Shown: positions 37,079-46,558 of the stretch, one piece after another
Layout: every line of letters begins with the position of its first letter
Numbering within the stretch: the stretch's first letter is position 1
Program-made: the position numbers and the translations under genes
DNA from: JAHEDT01 sp963825615
GTDB taxonomy: Bacteria; Desulfobacterota; Desulfuromonadia; Desulfuromonadales; BM103
Direction: 5' to 3'
NCBI GenBank assembly: GCA_963825615.1
Contig: CAWGTV010000006.1
Location: 248,001 to 312,000 of the forward strand
Length of the DNA stretch: 64,000 nucleotides
Notes under the pieces: model-generated
Database searches by the model: none
The model's input: the letters and a program-made list of their open reading frames with translations, nothing else
What the model was told of the DNA's origin: nothing

Positions 37079-37108
37079 ATTTTATGCACAGGTGCATTGA
37101 CTATGCAA
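37079..37108 (-). promoter_or_regulatory. Candidate promoter and operator of EBP2 gene
   Basis: Minus-strand TTGCAT (37103-37108) and TAAAAT (37079-37084) with an 18-base spacer that contains the dyad ATGCACAGGTGCAT (37084-37097, arms ATGCAC/GTGCAT). A protein bound there would block this sigma-70-type promoter, suggesting autorepression. Confidence 0.4.
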
Positions 37109-37413
37109 TATAGAATTTTCCCAGAACCTGACCCTAGTTTACGGAGGCACGTTACGCGAAGCAGAACCCTGTCGGAGGCGCCCTGTAAAAAACAGCTGGA
37201 GCATGACCTTTTGCCTTTCTGTACGGGGGAGTTGTTTGCATGGCATGGCACGAGTGTAGCGTTCGAATTTACTCATGTCCCGATGGGTTTATGGAGGAGA
37301 GCTTCAACGAGAGGATTGAGCGCCGAGGGATCTATGGAAGCAAGAAGGAAAATTCCGCGTAAACAACGATGGTCGCATAGGCTGAAACAGTCTGCTGTTA
37401 ATCCAGGAGGCGC
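37109..37413. other. Intergenic region, no gene recognised
   Basis: About 300 bases between EBP2 and the proC terminator. An open frame on the plus strand exists but lacks a ribosome site and a recognisable protein. Nothing else stood out. Confidence 0.4.
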
Positions 37414-37443
37414 ATAAAAAAGGACCGGTCAACAACCGGCCCT
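37414..37443 (-). terminator. Intrinsic terminator of proC
   Basis: On the minus strand AGGGCCGGT and ACCGGTCCT form a nine-base-pair stem (one G-U) followed by TTTTTTATG, 24 bases after the proC stop. Confidence 0.85.
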
Positions 37444-37466
37444 TGGCAATCCTAAATGAACTCACC

Positions 37467-38291
37467 CTACTTCTTCTCTGAGCCGAGTTCCCGTGAGCGC
37501 CGGGTGGCAGCACCGACCGCCTCCATCATCATAGCGCGCAGGCCCCGCTCTTCGAGGACGCGGATGGCGCTGATGGTCGTCCCAGCCGGGCTGCACACCT
37601 TCTCGCGCAGCAGGGCCGGATGCTCGCCGGTCTCCTTGACCAGGTGAGCGGCACCGACAACGGTCTGCACGGCAAGCGAGTGAGAGATATCAAGCCGCAG
37701 CCCTTCTTGCACGCCGGCTGAGGTTAGCGCCTCGATAAACATGTAGACAAAGGCCGGGCCGGACCCGGACAGACCGGTCACGGCGTCCATCTGCCCCTCT
37801 TCCACCCAGAGGGCGGTGCCGACCGTTTCAAAGAGGTGCTGAGCGACCCGGCGATCCTCCTGGGTGACATGCCTGCCAGGGCAGAGGGCGGCTGCCCCCA
37901 TGCCGGCCAGCGCCGGCGTGTTCGGCATGGCACGCACCACGCGCGGCTGACCGCCGAGCCCGGTTTCCAGGGTGGTCGTGGTAATCCCGGCAAGGATCGA
38001 AACCAGCAGCTTGTCGCCATTGAAAACCGTAACGATCTCCGACATGACCTTGTCGAGGATCTGCGGCTTGGTCGCCATAACGACAATATCGCTGGTCGTC
38101 ACCAGTTCGAGGTTGTTCGCCTCGCAGGTGATGCCGTAACGCTGCTCCACCATCTGGCGGCGGGATTCGTTAGGCTCGAAGAAGTGAATGTCGTCAGCCG
38201 GGAACCCGCCGTTCAACAACCCCTTGATAAAGGCTTCCGCCATGTTGCCGCCGCCGATAAAACCGATTTTGCCCACTTTTGTCAAAGGCAC
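37467..38291 (-). CDS. proC: Pyrroline-5-carboxylate reductase
   Basis: A 274-residue enzyme that reduces P5C to L-proline with NAD(P)H. KIGFIGGGNMAEAFIKGLL is the Rossmann nucleotide-binding start, and VTGLSGSGPAFVYMFIEAL plus CSPAGTTISAIRVLEE are the family signature near the C-terminus. GTG 38291 is chosen because AAAGGA lies nine bases upstream and the protein then has the usual length; longer upstream starts add an unrelated Arg-rich sequence. It may serve proline biosynthesis, but beside HypD it could also convert hydroxyproline-derived P5C into proline. Confidence 0.95.
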   Translation of the reverse strand: MPLTKVGKIGFIGGGNMAEAFIKGLLNGGFPADDIHFFEPNESRRQMVEQRYGITCEANNLELVTTSDIVVMATKPQILDKVMSEIVTVFNGDKLLVSILAGITTTTLETGLGGQPRVVRAMPNTPALAGMGAAALCPGRHVTQEDRRVAQHLFETVGTALWVEEGQMDAVTGLSGSGPAFVYMFIEALTSAGVQEGLRLDISHSLAVQTVVGAAHLVKETGEHPALLREKVCSPAGTTISAIRVLEERGLRAMMMEAVGAATRRSRELGSEKK

Positions 38292-38469
38292 TGTCGTGAA
38301 TCCTTTCCAAACATCATAGAAGCAAAGTAGCCTGCGCAACAGGGGTCCCCGCGCAGCATCCGAGTGGGGGACAAGACGGGCAGAGTTTGCCCGGCGCATC
38401 GTCTGACTTTTCTACCTTAAGCCCGAAATCGTGTCAAACCGAAAACCAGCTTGCCTTTCCACAGCTTCT

Positions 38470-39381
38470 ATGCAATTTATCGCCGCTATGGACCGTTCCA
38501 CACACATCAAGGGATTACTGATAACCTGCGCCGCCGTGCTGATCCTCAGCCCGGATGCGTTGCTGGTACGGCTGATCCGCTGCGATGTCTGGTCCCTGAT
38601 CTTCTGGCGCTGCCTGCTGACATGCAGCATGCAGGCGCTTTTCCTTGCCATATTTTATCGCCGCCAGTTCATACAGAGCTTCCGCAACATCGGCCGCACG
38701 GGCCTGCTTTCTGCGGCCGTGGTCGCCTGCGGCTCCCTGCTGTTCGTCAACTCGCTGAAGCAGACAGCGGCGGCCAACACGCTGATCATCCTCGCCGCGA
38801 CGCCATTGTTCAGCAGCCTGCTCAGCCGGTTTTTCCTCGGCGAAAAGATCGCCCGGCACACCTGGGTCGCCATTGTCATCTGTTTCGGGGGAATCCTGCT
38901 GATCTTTGCGGGGAGCCTGAGCAGCGGCTTGCTGCTCGGCGATCTGCTGGCGCTGGGCGCCACCCTCATGTGGGCCGGCAACCTGGTCATTCTCCGCAAA
39001 GGCAAAGCCGTCAACATGATCCCGGCCAACCTGATCGGCAACCTGCTGGTCGTACCGGCCGCCCTGCTGGCCGGCGCTCAGCCCTTGAGCGTCACCATGC
39101 CCGACGCGACCTTACTGATCCTGCTCGGCGGCATCGTGCTGCCGGTTTCCTTCACCATGATCACCCTGGGGCCACGCTACCTGCCGGCACCGGAGGTCAG
39201 CCTGATCCTGCTCATCGAAACGGTGCTCGGCCCGATCTGGGTCTGGCTGGTCCTGAACGAGGTCCCCCAGGCCGCCACCCTGCTGGCCGGGATGCTGATT
39301 ATCGGCACCCTGGTCGTACACACCCTGGCCTCCCTGTGGGCGATGTACCGGCTGCAGCCCGCGACAGACTCTGCCCGCTGA
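38470..39381 (+). CDS. EamA/DMT-family transporter
   Basis: A roughly 303-residue membrane protein with ten hydrophobic helices in two EamA repeats (e.g. AVLILSPDALLVRLIRCDVW at the start, APEVSLILLIETVLGPIWVWLVLNE in the second half, the latter very typical of EamA). A small-molecule exporter of unknown substrate. The start is uncertain: GTG 38431, ATG 38470 and ATG 38488 are in frame and none has a strong ribosome site. Its stop codon lies directly against the corrected asnS stop on the other strand. Confidence 0.87.
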   Translation: MQFIAAMDRSTHIKGLLITCAAVLILSPDALLVRLIRCDVWSLIFWRCLLTCSMQALFLAIFYRRQFIQSFRNIGRTGLLSAAVVACGSLLFVNSLKQTAAANTLIILAATPLFSSLLSRFFLGEKIARHTWVAIVICFGGILLIFAGSLSSGLLLGDLLALGATLMWAGNLVILRKGKAVNMIPANLIGNLLVVPAALLAGAQPLSVTMPDATLLILLGGIVLPVSFTMITLGPRYLPAPEVSLILLIETVLGPIWVWLVLNEVPQAATLLAGMLIIGTLVVHTLASLWAMYRLQPATDSAR

Positions 39382-40786
39382 TCAGAACCGTGGCATTCCC
39401 CGGTGTGCGCGGGAAGGGGATGACGTCACGGACGTTCTCCATACCGGTGATGTACATCAGAAAACGCTCGAAGCCGAGGCCGAAGCCGGCGTGGGGGCAA
39501 CTCCCCCAGCGACGGGTATCAAGGTACCAGTCGAGACTCTCCGGCAGAATGTCAAAGGCCCGCATCTTCTGCTGCAGCACATCGAGGCGCTCTTCACGCT
39601 GGCTGCCGCCGATGATCTCGCCGACTTTCGGCACCAGCAGATCCATCGCCGCCACCGTCCGCCCGTCATCGTTGCGCCGCATGTAAAAGGCCTTGATCCC
39701 GGCCGGGTAGTCGGTTACGAAGAGCGGCCCGCCGACGATTTGTTCGGTCAGGTAGCGTTCGTGCTCCGATTGCAGATCGCAACCCCACTCCACGGGAAAT
39801 TCGAAGGTCTGTCCGCTCTGCCGCAAGCGCTCGATCGCCTCCGTGTAGGTCATCGACTGGAACGCCGTAGCGGCCACCTTTTCGAGGCGCTCGATCAGGG
39901 TGTTGTCGATGAACTTGTTGAAGAACTCCAGGTCCTCCCGGCAGTGCTCGAGAGCATAGGCAACCAAGAAGCGGAAAAAATCCTCGGCCAGCCGGCAGTT
40001 GTCAGCCAGGTCGGCAAAAGCCACTTCCGGCTCGATCATCCAGAACTCGGAGGCATGGCGGCTGGTGTTGGAATTCTCGGCGCGGAAGGTCGGGCCGAAG
40101 GTATAAATATCGGTCAATGCCATGGCGAACAGTTCGCCCTGCAACTGGCCGCTCACCGTCAGGCCAGTCTTCGATCCGAAGAAATCCTCGTGCCAGGCTA
40201 TGCGCCCATCGACCCGCGGCGGGTTTTCGGGGTCGAGGGTCGTCACCCGGAACATCTCCCCGGCACCTTCGCAGTCATTGGCAGTGATGATCGGGGTATG
40301 CACGTAGACAAAGCCGCGCTCCTGGAAAAAGCTGTGCACCGCATGGGCAATGCGACTGCGCACACGGAAAACCGCACCGAAGGCATTGGTGCGCGGCCGC
40401 AAGTGGGCAATGGAGCGCAAAAATTCGAACCCGTGCCGTTTTTTCTGCAGCGGGAAGGCCTCATCAGCCGCACCGTAGACAATCACCTGCCCGGCCTGAA
40501 CCTCCCAGCTTTGCCCTTCACCGGGGGAAGCAACCAGCTCACCATGGACTCCGATGCAGGCACCGGTCCCAAGCTCACCGGCAACGGCAAAGGCCCCCGA
40601 GCTTTCGTCGATGACAACCTGCAGACTGTCCAGGCAGGAGCCATCGTTGAGGGCGAGAAAAATCACCCCCTTGCTGCGACGTACGGTGCGCAGCCAGCCT
40701 TGGACAAAGACCTGACCCGGGGACTCTTCTGCCAGCAGTAAACTTTTTACCCGCCTGCGATCTTGCCGCCAATCGATTCTTTCCAT
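39382..40786 (-). CDS. asnS: Asparagine--tRNA ligase (apparent frameshift in last codons)
   Basis: A class II synthetase of about 467 residues charging tRNA-Asn. It has an N-terminal OB-fold anticodon-binding domain (VQGWLRTVRRSKGVIFLALNDGS), motif 2 FRAENSNTSRHASEFWMIEPE and motif 3 GFGLGFERFLMYITGMENVRDVIPFPRTPGNA. AsnRS normally ends a few residues after this. One extra base near 39388 removes the expected stop, so the literal frame runs on to 39299 and overlaps the neighbouring gene by 83 bases; dropping that base gives ...NATF-stop at 39382. ATG 40786 has AGAGG upstream. A long leader with a terminator precedes it. Confidence 0.93.
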
Positions 40787-40867
40787 CTGGACCTCTAAAT
40801 GTATTTACGCAAAATTTTTCCGGCGTTGATAACGAATGAGCATGAGGATTCCAGCTCACAGATAAAG

Positions 40868-40893
40868 AAAGGGGACTGGCTTGTCAACCAATC
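40868..40893 (-). terminator. Intrinsic terminator in the asnS leader
   Basis: On the minus strand GGGGATTGG and CCAGTCCCC form a nine-base-pair stem (one G-U) followed by TTTCTTTAT. It is about 80 bases upstream of the asnS start and 250 bases after prfC, so it may end prfC mRNA or attenuate asnS. Confidence 0.65.
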
Positions 40894-41101
40894 CCCGCCT
40901 TCTGGAGAGTTCAAGCTGCCGGCAACAACGCTTGTGACATCGGCCTCGTGGGTTGGACACCTTTGCGGTCTGCCAGCCCAGGCAAGGCCCTCGAATTGCA
41001 TATTGCAGCCAGGACAGGTATCCTCTCTCGGCGGCGGCATCCGTAGTTTCCCCGGCGGGGGCATTTAAGCGGGGCCGCCCCTTTGTCAGTATGTTTGCTT
41101 A

Positions 41102-41129
41102 AAGATACTCACAAACATTTAGATGTCAA
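41102..41129 (-). promoter_or_regulatory. Candidate sigma-70 promoter before asnS
   Basis: Minus-strand TTGACA (41124-41129) and TATCTT (41102-41107) with a 16-base spacer, starting 15 bases after the prfC stop codon. Confidence 0.45.
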
Positions 41130-41143
41130 ACAAGACTTGGGGC

Positions 41144-42730
41144 TTAATCGTGCTCCCGCGTCTTGGAGAAGACGATCCCCGGCCACTGTTCCATGACATA
41201 GCCGAGCCGCCATTCGCTGGGGGCGAGATAGCTGAGATTCCCCTCGGCATCAAGGGCCAGGTTGGCCTGGTTCTTCTTCTCAAATTCTGCGAGCTTTTTC
41301 GGGTCAACACTGCCGATCCAGCGGGCCGTGGCATAATCAACGCCTTCGTAAATGGCGTCAACGCCATATTCCGTCTTGAGGCGCTCCATGGTGACGTCAA
41401 ACTGCAGGACCCCCACAGCACCGACAATGTAATCGTTGCTCAGCAGCGGACGGAAAACCTGGATCGCCCCTTCTTCCGAGAGTTGCGTCAAGCCCTTCTC
41501 CAACTGCTTTGCCTTCAGGGGCGACTTCAGACGCACCCGTCGGAAATGTTCCGCGGCAAAGCTGGGGATACCGGTGAACTTGAGCGGCTCCTTGTCGGTA
41601 AAGGTGTCACCGACCTTGATCGTACCGTGGTTATGCAGACCGATGATATCGCCCGGGAAAGCCTCTTCGACATTGGCCCGGTCCTGGGCCATGAAGATGA
41701 TCGCCTTGGACAGGTTGACGTCCTTGCCGATACGGTGGTGCCGGACCTTCATGCCGCGCTGGAAATGCCCCGAACAGATACGCAGGAATGCGATCCGGTC
41801 GCGATGGGCCGGATCCATGTTGGCCTGCACCTTGAAGACAAAGCCGGAGAAGGCCTCTTCTTCCGGCGCCACCAGGCGGCTCTGGGTCTGACGCGGCCCC
41901 GGTGAGGGAGCGAGATCGACCAGTGCATCGAGCAGTTCTTCGACGCCGAAGTTGTTGATGGCGCTGCCGAAGAAGACCGGCGTCTGGTTCCCCTTGAGGT
42001 ATTCTTCCAGCTCAAAGGGGTTGGCCGCACCTTCGAGCAGTTCAATATCAGTGCGCAATTCATCAGCGGCGCTGCCGAGCAGTTCATCGAGCTGTCGGTC
42101 GTTGATGTCCTTGATCACGCGGACATCCTCGGTGCGGCGCTCTTCACCCGGCCGGAACAGGCGCAACTCTTTGCGATAAAGGTTGTAAACACCCTTGAAG
42201 CGCTTGCCCATGCCGATCGGCCAGGACATTGGCGCACATTCGATCTGCAGTTTGTCCTCGACATCGGCCAGCAGATCGAGGGGGAACTGCCCCTCGCGGT
42301 CCATCTTGTTGATGAAGGTCAGTACCGGAGTGTTGCGCATGCGGCAGACGGCCATCAGCTTTTCCGTCTGTGCCTCAACGCCCTTGGCGCTGTCGATCAC
42401 CATCAGAGCACTGTCTACGGCCGTCAGGACCCGGTAGGTGTCCTCGGAAAAATCCTGGTGACCGGGGGTATCAAGCAGGTTGATCTCGCAATCGCGATGA
42501 GTGAACTTCATAACCGAGGTGGTCACGGAAATGCCGCGCTCCTGCTCGACCTTCATCCAGTCGCTGGTAGCATGGCGCGACGCCTTGCGCGCCTTGATCG
42601 CTCCGGCCATCTGGATGGCGCCACCGAACAGCAGCAGTTTTTCAGTCAGGGTGGTTTTACCGGCATCGGGATGACTGATGATTCCAAACGTCCTGCGCTT
42701 GTTTATTTCCTGTAAAAAATGGTTGCTCAA
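41144..42730 (-). CDS. prfC: Peptide chain release factor 3
   Basis: A 528-residue translational GTPase that recycles release factors RF1/RF2 from the ribosome. G-domain motifs are complete: SHPDAGKTTLTEK (G1), RGISVTTSVM (G2), DTPGHQDFSEDTYR (G3) and NKMDREG (G4). The later FVFKVQANMDPAHRDRIAFLR and FAAEHFRRVRLKSPLK segments distinguish RF3 from EF-G. The start is TTG 42730, supported by AGAGG five bases upstream and by family alignment (MSNHFLQEINKRRTFGIISHPDAGK). Monocistronic. Confidence 0.97.
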   Translation of the reverse strand: MSNHFLQEINKRRTFGIISHPDAGKTTLTEKLLLFGGAIQMAGAIKARKASRHATSDWMKVEQERGISVTTSVMKFTHRDCEINLLDTPGHQDFSEDTYRVLTAVDSALMVIDSAKGVEAQTEKLMAVCRMRNTPVLTFINKMDREGQFPLDLLADVEDKLQIECAPMSWPIGMGKRFKGVYNLYRKELRLFRPGEERRTEDVRVIKDINDRQLDELLGSAADELRTDIELLEGAANPFELEEYLKGNQTPVFFGSAINNFGVEELLDALVDLAPSPGPRQTQSRLVAPEEEAFSGFVFKVQANMDPAHRDRIAFLRICSGHFQRGMKVRHHRIGKDVNLSKAIIFMAQDRANVEEAFPGDIIGLHNHGTIKVGDTFTDKEPLKFTGIPSFAAEHFRRVRLKSPLKAKQLEKGLTQLSEEGAIQVFRPLLSNDYIVGAVGVLQFDVTMERLKTEYGVDAIYEGVDYATARWIGSVDPKKLAEFEKKNQANLALDAEGNLSYLAPSEWRLGYVMEQWPGIVFSKTREHD

Positions 42731-42767
42731 ACGGGCCTCTTCTCGTGCGTTGCAGTACTTATTGACA

Positions 42768-42794
42768 AGAAAAAAACGGGCATGAAGCCCGTTT
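42768..42794 (-). terminator. Intrinsic terminator of the sensor kinase gene
   Basis: Minus-strand AAACGGGC and GCCCGTTT pair around a five-base loop and run into TTTTTTTCTTG, about 50 bases after the kinase stop. Confidence 0.85.
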
Positions 42795-42843
42795 AGTGGG
42801 ATTTTAACGCATCACCACCAGAGGGGTCAATCAGGAAAAGGCC

Positions 42844-44731
42844 TCATTCAGGAGAATGCGGCTGGCGAGCAGTGCCAGCAGCAGCCGGCGGTGTTATCGG
42901 CAGGGTAATGCAAACCCGGGTGCCGCTGCCGAGCCGGCTTTCGATGTGGATATCGCCGTGGTGAGCCAGCACGATGTGCCGCACGATGCTCATGCCCAGG
43001 CCAACGCCCTGCACAGCAGTATCCGAGGCATCGGCACGATAGAAACGATCGTAGATATGTGCAAGCTGCTCTTCGTTCATGCCGATCCCCTCGTCGGTAA
43101 CGCAGAGCTCGTACCTGTCGTCAAGCACACGCAGGCCGACCTGTACGGTACCGCCGTGCGGCGAATACTTGATGGCAGTTGCTGATCAGATGTTCGACGA
43201 CCTGCTCCAGGCGCGACTGGTCAGCGCAGAGAGGCGGGGCATCCTCCGGCAAAACCATCTCAATACGATGTTGACTGTACTGATCCCTGTAGGCGGCAAC
43301 AACATCACGAGCCATGGCAGGAAAGCTGAACTCTCGATAGTTGAGGCTCAGAGGGCGCCCGGATTCGATCCGGCTGACATCGAGCAGATCATCAACCAGC
43401 CCGCTCAGGGCCATGGCCTTGTCATGAATCAGCCGCAGATAATCTTTTATCTGCCGATCATCGAATTTGCCCGCCGTCTCCTGTGCGGTCAGCAGCTCGC
43501 TGAAACCGATAATCGTTGTCAGTGGGGTATTCAGCTCGTGGGCAGCCATGCCGAGAAAAGCACTTTTCATCCGCTCGACGTCACGCTCCTTGGAAACATC
43601 ACGGAACAATAGTATAACCCCGGGAGACTTGCTTTCATCAGAGACTAGCCGGGACATCCGCACCTGGTAAATGTGTGAGGCACCTAGGTCTGTTGCCGGG
43701 GCTTCGAAATCGAAAATCTCGGAACCGTAATTTGCGTTGAGGTGCTGATTAACTTTTTTGATAAAATCAACGTCCTGGCTGAACTGACCAAGCGACCGGC
43801 CAAGAGCCTTGTCCAGCGATGTCTCCAGGATACTTTCCGCGGCAGCATTCATGTGCAGAACATGCATCTCGCCATCGGTCACCACGACGCCGTCCGGGAC
43901 AGAGCTCAAGATGCCGTCGAGCTTTTCCCGGTCGCCCCTGATACCTTCAAGAGCCTGCCCCAAAGCCGCTTGTGCCTCGGTACGCTCGACTATCTGATCG
44001 GTGAGTTGCTTATTGGCGATGGAAAGCTCGCACGTGCGGTCAGCAACACGCTGCTCAAGAACTGCGTTGGCCACACGCAAGGCCTCTTCCGCTTTATCCC
44101 GTTCCTGCAGACTCATGTGCGCACGATAGAGGGCAACGAAGATTGCCAGCAAAAAGCCCAATGACATGAGCAGCGTCGTCCCCATAGAATGCAAGGACAG
44201 CTGCTTGACCCGGCTGACGCTTGCCGTGATGTCGTAATAGACTTCCATCGCGCCACCGAAGTTCCCACCGGCCATGAACGGCACGTAGGTTTCGACGACA
44301 TCGATCTCGGTGATAGCTCCTTCCGCGGTTGACTGATGCTTTTTCACGATCTTGGAATAAACCTGCCCAACGGCAACAAGCTCTCTGAAATAGCTACTCT
44401 TGTTGAGAGTGCCAACCTCTTCTGCCAGGGTAGAAAAAATCACCTCACCCTGGGTCGAGAAAATGCGCAGTTTAAGAAGTCGGTTGTCCCTGCTGACCGG
44501 CCGCAACTTTTCCTGCAGCTGATCCGGCAGTCGGTCCTTAGTCAGGAACTGGTCTTCCAGTCCCAATGTCCGCACCATGTAACTGGCATAGCGCACCGCC
44601 TCGTTCTCGGTCTCCTTGGTCAGCAGGTCATTATAGGCTGGGTGGACAAACAGGTATTCATACCCCGGGAAAAATACGGCAATAACCAGGGAGAGGATCA
44701 GGAGGTTGCGAAGCAGTTTTATGCGCAGCAT
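42844..44731 (-). pseudogene. PAS-containing sensor histidine kinase, apparent frameshift in ATPase domain
   Basis: Removing one extra base at 43177 gives a continuous ~628-residue kinase. It has an N-terminal membrane helix (~residues 5-22), an extracytoplasmic sensor region, a second helix (~180-200), a coiled segment, a PAS domain (ILSSVPDGVVVTDGEMHVLHMN) and HisKA (FLGMAAHELNTPLTTIIGF, catalytic His). The HATPase domain is split by the shift: SNAIKYSPHGG lies across the break, then DEGIGMNEEQLAHIYDRFYR and GVGLGMSIVRHIV. No response regulator is adjacent. ATG 44731 is chosen over an upstream TTG. As the kinase is otherwise complete, a sequencing insertion is likely. Confidence 0.85.
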
Positions 44732-44952
44732 ACAAAAACCCGTCAAAACAGCAGAATAACCCCGGCAGACACGTTCTTTTCAACATGAGTACGGATATAA
44801 TCTAAGGAGTGAATATACCTTAATTTCCACAAACAACCAAGCGTCTTAACCCCTAACCTCCGGCCGTTTCAAGCCAATGCTGGGGAGTCACAAAGTTTCT
44901 GCTTGTCCCGACCCCCCACTATGGCATAATCCGCTCACAGGAGGACCAATCC

Positions 44953-46443
44953 ATGCAGCGTGCAAGCGGCATACTACTTCATCCGACAGCTCTCCCGGGA
45001 CCTTTGCAAATTGGCGATCTCGGCACAGAGGCTTATCGCTTTGTCGATTTCCTGGTCAAAGCAGGGCAGAGCCTCTGGCAGGTTCTGCCCCTCGGCCCAA
45101 CCGGTTACGGCCACTCTCCTTACAATGCCCTCTCGGCTTTCGCCGGCAACCCGGCCCTGATCGACCTGCAACAACTTGCCGACCATGGCGACCTCAATCG
45201 GTCGCGACTGGCCGCTGCCATCAAGAGCGGTGCGCATACGGATTTTAACCAGATTCACGCCTTGAAAGGCTCTCTGCTTCGCGAGGCAGGTCAAAACTTT
45301 TTCCAACGGCCGGCAACAGCAAAACACGAAGAATACGCCATCTTCTGTCGCCGGCATGCAGACTGGCTGCAGGATTTCTGCCTGTTCATGGCATTACGGA
45401 ACCACTTCGACGGGCGACCTTGGTCGGAGTGGCCGGCGGAGTTGCGGACACGCAATCCACGAGCCCTCGAAACATGGCAAAACCGTCTCGATGAAAGCTG
45501 CCGCCTGCACAGTTACCAGCAATTCATCTTTACCGAGCAGTGGCAAAAGCTGAAAGGTTATGCCAACCGCAACGGAATTTTAGTCTTCGGCGACCTGCCC
45601 ATCTTTGTCGCCTATGATTCCGCTGACGTCTGGGCCAACCAGCGTCTCTTCCAACTTGACGATCGCGGACAGGCGACTGCGGTCGCCGGTGTACCGCCGG
45701 ATTACTTCAGTAAAACCGGTCAGCGCTGGGGGAACCCACTCTACTATTGGCCAGAGCACGAAAAGGAGGGTTTTCACTGGTGGCTGCAGCGTCTTGAGTA
45801 CCAGTTGCACTGCTGTGACATAATCCGCATCGATCATTTCCGCGGGTTTCAGGCCTGCTGGTCAATTCCTGCCGGAGAGAAAACCGCCATCAATGGTCGG
45901 TGGGAGGAGGTGCCAGGGCGCGCCCTCTTTGCAAAGTTTCGCCAGTGGCGCAAGGATCTGCCGATCGTTGCCGAGGATCTTGGCGTCATTACTCCCGAGG
46001 TTGAAAAGCTGCGCGACGATTTTGGCTTCGCTGGGATGAAAATTTTGCAGTTCGCCTTCGACTCCGGCCCCGAAAACCCCTATTTGCCTGAAAATTATAG
46101 TTCCAACAGCGTGGTCTACACCGGCACTCATGACAACGACACCACCTTGGGCTGGTGGCAGGGGCTTACTAGGGAACAGAAAGACCGGGTTCGGGACTAC
46201 TTAGGCATGCGCCGACCGGAAATGCCCTGGGCAATGATCCGCTTGGCGATGGCCAGCAGCGCAGATCTTTGCATTATCCCCTGCCAGGACATTCTCGGGC
46301 TCGGCAGGGATTCACGTTTCAACACCCCTGGCCACGCCGCCGGCAACTGGACCTGGCAGATGGCCCCGGGTGCACTCACCGATGCATTGGCCGACCGCTT
46401 GCACAGCCTGGCTGAAAAATATCAACGTGCCGCCAGACTCTAG
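44953..46443 (+). CDS. malQ: 4-alpha-glucanotransferase (amylomaltase)
   Basis: A 496-residue GH77 enzyme that transfers glucan segments between alpha-1,4-glucans, used in maltodextrin or glycogen turnover. The N-terminus ASGILLHPTALPGPLQIGDLG and WQVLPLGPTGYGHSPYNALSAFAGNPALIDL are GH77 hallmarks. The catalytic region includes CDIIRIDHFRGF (nucleophile Asp), PIVAEDLGVITPEV (acid/base Glu) and YTGTHDNDTTLGWW. ATG 44953 has AGGAGG seven bases upstream. No other glycogen gene is adjacent. Confidence 0.96.
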   Translation: MQRASGILLHPTALPGPLQIGDLGTEAYRFVDFLVKAGQSLWQVLPLGPTGYGHSPYNALSAFAGNPALIDLQQLADHGDLNRSRLAAAIKSGAHTDFNQIHALKGSLLREAGQNFFQRPATAKHEEYAIFCRRHADWLQDFCLFMALRNHFDGRPWSEWPAELRTRNPRALETWQNRLDESCRLHSYQQFIFTEQWQKLKGYANRNGILVFGDLPIFVAYDSADVWANQRLFQLDDRGQATAVAGVPPDYFSKTGQRWGNPLYYWPEHEKEGFHWWLQRLEYQLHCCDIIRIDHFRGFQACWSIPAGEKTAINGRWEEVPGRALFAKFRQWRKDLPIVAEDLGVITPEVEKLRDDFGFAGMKILQFAFDSGPENPYLPENYSSNSVVYTGTHDNDTTLGWWQGLTREQKDRVRDYLGMRRPEMPWAMIRLAMASSADLCIIPCQDILGLGRDSRFNTPGHAAGNWTWQMAPGALTDALADRLHSLAEKYQRAARL

Positions 46444-46558
46444 GACTTGCTGAATACTCAACGACTGTGATATAAGTCCCATCTAACGTTTACCGCTTTG
46501 GAGAAAAATCACAACCGGGCACCCGCCCAGAAACTCAAGAGTATCGGAGGAACTACCC

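Larger units (their letters stand above)
40787..41143 (-). other. Long asnS leader region with possible small ORF
   Basis: About 355 bases between prfC and asnS. A candidate promoter follows prfC, and a terminator sits about 80 bases before asnS, which suggests transcription attenuation. The minus strand also has an open frame (from ~41064) with CPGC and CPTH pairs resembling a tiny zinc ribbon, but no clear ribosome site, and the terminator falls inside it. A standard T-box sequence was not found. Confidence 0.4.

Noticed and set aside
37031..37417. 128-codon plus-strand frame between EBP2 and proC
   Set aside because: It overlaps the EBP2 start and promoter, lacks a ribosome site and has no recognisable product.
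40921..40985. T-box riboswitch for asnS
   Set aside because: Only a loose resemblance to the T-box core (GGGCTGG...ACCGC); no specifier loop could be placed.
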